Shown here one piece after another: positions 62,563 through 64,000 of a DNA stretch of 64,000 nt; the first letter of the stretch is position 1; the number at the start of each line of letters is the position of its first letter. A model generated the notes under the pieces. That model did no database searches. It had not been told where the DNA came from and saw nothing but the letters and a program-made list of their open reading frames with translations. The DNA is from Straminergon stramineum (taxonomy: Eukaryota > Streptophyta > Bryopsida > Hypnales > Calliergonaceae): contig OY987266.1 in NCBI GenBank assembly GCA_963920665.1, forward strand, positions 23,424,248 to 23,488,247, given 5' to 3'. The position numbers and the translations under genes are program-made.

Positions 62563-64000
62563 ACGTCAAGCTTATCCTCTCCACCAACACCTCAAGCTCT
62601 CCATGAAAAACCATATATAAGTAAAGGGAGAGAAACTGACTCTATAGAAAGAGTTGGGGGAAGTCCACCACCCATTAGGAAGTAGGTTAGGCATTATGGG
62701 AATTAATTAGGGGTGTAGAGGTAGTTCAAGTAGAAGGGGTCTTCAATCCTTGCTTTGGGGTTCATTAGTTAGAGGGGTGAGGTGATGAAATAGGTGCAAG
62801 TGGTCATCAACACTTAGCATAGGGTTTTTAGAAGAGTAGGTGGCCACCCAAACCACCATGCTCCATGTGGAATGGTAGGATGTTAAATCCTCCATTCAAA
62901 CTAGGCCCCCAAGATAATTTTGTGGGTTATCTGGGGTAAAAGTAAAAAATGCCCTCTAATTTGAGCTGTGTCTAGGGTATGTTCTAGACCTCTCCTAGCT
63001 AATATGGATTTTTTTGATTACAAACATGAATTCAAAATTTGCAAAAAATAATAGTGTGCAAAAAAAACAAAAAAAACTTCTGCGTTTTTTCCAAGGTAAA
63101 TTTGTCCCTATGGAGCCCAATTCCAATGGAAGATTTAATGTCCTCCATGTAGAATGAAGGTTAGAATATAAAGAAAGAAAAGGAAAGAAAAGGAAAGAAA
63201 AGGAAAAGGGAAGGAAGAGGGGAGGTTGGCTAAAAGTAGGACTTAGCGAAGGGACAAAAGATTGTCCCTAAATTGACATCTTGAAGTCATCCAAGCAATT
63301 ACCAAAATCCATGAAGGTGATGTAGAGATTAGAGACATGTTGAAAGGGGTTCTTGCCCACCTAGTTGAAGAACCCCGAGCCGAGGTAGGATACCAACCTT
63401 CTCTTTTCCATTCTAGATCATTTATTTAGTGAGTACAAATTAGGGCCAAGGCCTAGGGGTAGGTAGCACTTGTAGAATAGGGATTCATGTTAGATTTAGC
63501 TTTAAAATCATAGAATAACCATCAAGGGGGTTCCAGAAGTATAAAATACATCCCAAACCGACTCATAGCAAGGGAGATATGAATGGATGAAGTTTTGGGT
63601 CCAAAATGGATGAAGTCAGGTGAAAGTCATCCACCCAAGCCCAAACTTGGAACTTACGCACTAGTTGATAGTATAGGTTTAGGGTCCAAAACTCAGGGTC
63701 ATTTGAATTAGGGAAAGGGGTCCAAAGAGGTGGATGAAGTTTAGATAGCCTACTAGAGGACTAAACTTCATCCGACCATAACTTCTTGTAGGAATATCCA
63801 AATTCCATGCATCTTAGGTTTTTAGAAATGGCATGATCTGACATATAGCTCAAGGGTGGTAAATTTAGGTTTCATCCATTTACATTAGCAAATCACAGAG
63901 GTCAAGGAATCAAGATAGTCGGAATAGCTTCTACAATTAGGCTAGTTTGGGGATTCCTCAGTGAATAATAGGACTTAGAAGCTTAAAAAAGATCCATTTC
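62563..64000. other. Spacer to window end
   Basis: No gene recognised. A (GAAAAG)n-like purine tract lies at about 63168-63235. A segment near 63025-63110 loosely resembles 34415-34500 and 35500-35560. Confidence 0.4.

Overview
The window looks like nuclear DNA of a land plant, most probably a bryophyte (moss or liverwort). The argument rests on one gene: a split MIKC-C MADS-box gene whose MADS domain carries the variants [18 protein letters not shown] and [19 protein letters not shown], which I associate with bryophyte MIKC-C proteins rather than seed-plant ones. This is from memory of the family, not a search. Nothing bacterial, organellar or viral was seen, and no rRNA or tRNA gene.

The DNA is AT-rich and gene-poor. 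I can support two protein-coding genes. The first (4357-6939) is a long, apparently intronless ORF for an 860-residue cysteine/proline-rich protein with repeated C-x2-C-x-C-H knuckles and DDLYLPPSRP-like repeats; I do not recognise its family. The second (44003-49255) is the MADS gene. It has nine coding exons whose central sizes (62, 100, 42, 42 bp) are the conserved MIKC-C K-box exons. Intron 4 has a GC donor, and an open, in-frame Q-rich stretch lies upstream of the usual MGRG start.

Almost everything else is transposon-derived. From left to right: a CACTA-like element with a possible PPR gene fossil (1471-3790); a (TA)n tract (9296); small foldback elements (13826, 15739, 15916, 20234, 20716); a repeat family MITE (18829); a dead Tc1/mariner transposase (22787-23850) between two copies of a short duplicated segment; a Mutator-like non-autonomous element with an 11-bp target duplication (25955-27123); a solo LTR (27534-28816); a three-level nest of elements (34727-35491) containing a LINE 3' tail; two further LINE tails with target duplications (37213, 37465); two adjacent copies of a ~650-bp TIR element (37429, 38368); a Stowaway-like element (41984-42571); the MADS gene with a SINE-like insertion downstream; three more TIR/foldback elements (50428, 51912, 55108); a second CACTA-like element (55462-58182); and a second solo LTR of the same family (61243-62562).

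The two genes have no evident functional link. GC-richer islands occur at about 15.4-16.1, 21.4-22.6, 24.6-25.3, 35.5-37.1, 42.9-44.2 and 52.2-52.8 kb; only the one at 43-44 kb is tied to a recognisable gene. No complete autonomous transposon was found. Boundaries of the repeats were read by eye from terminal repeats and flanking duplications, so most are good to a few bases where a target duplication is given and approximate otherwise.
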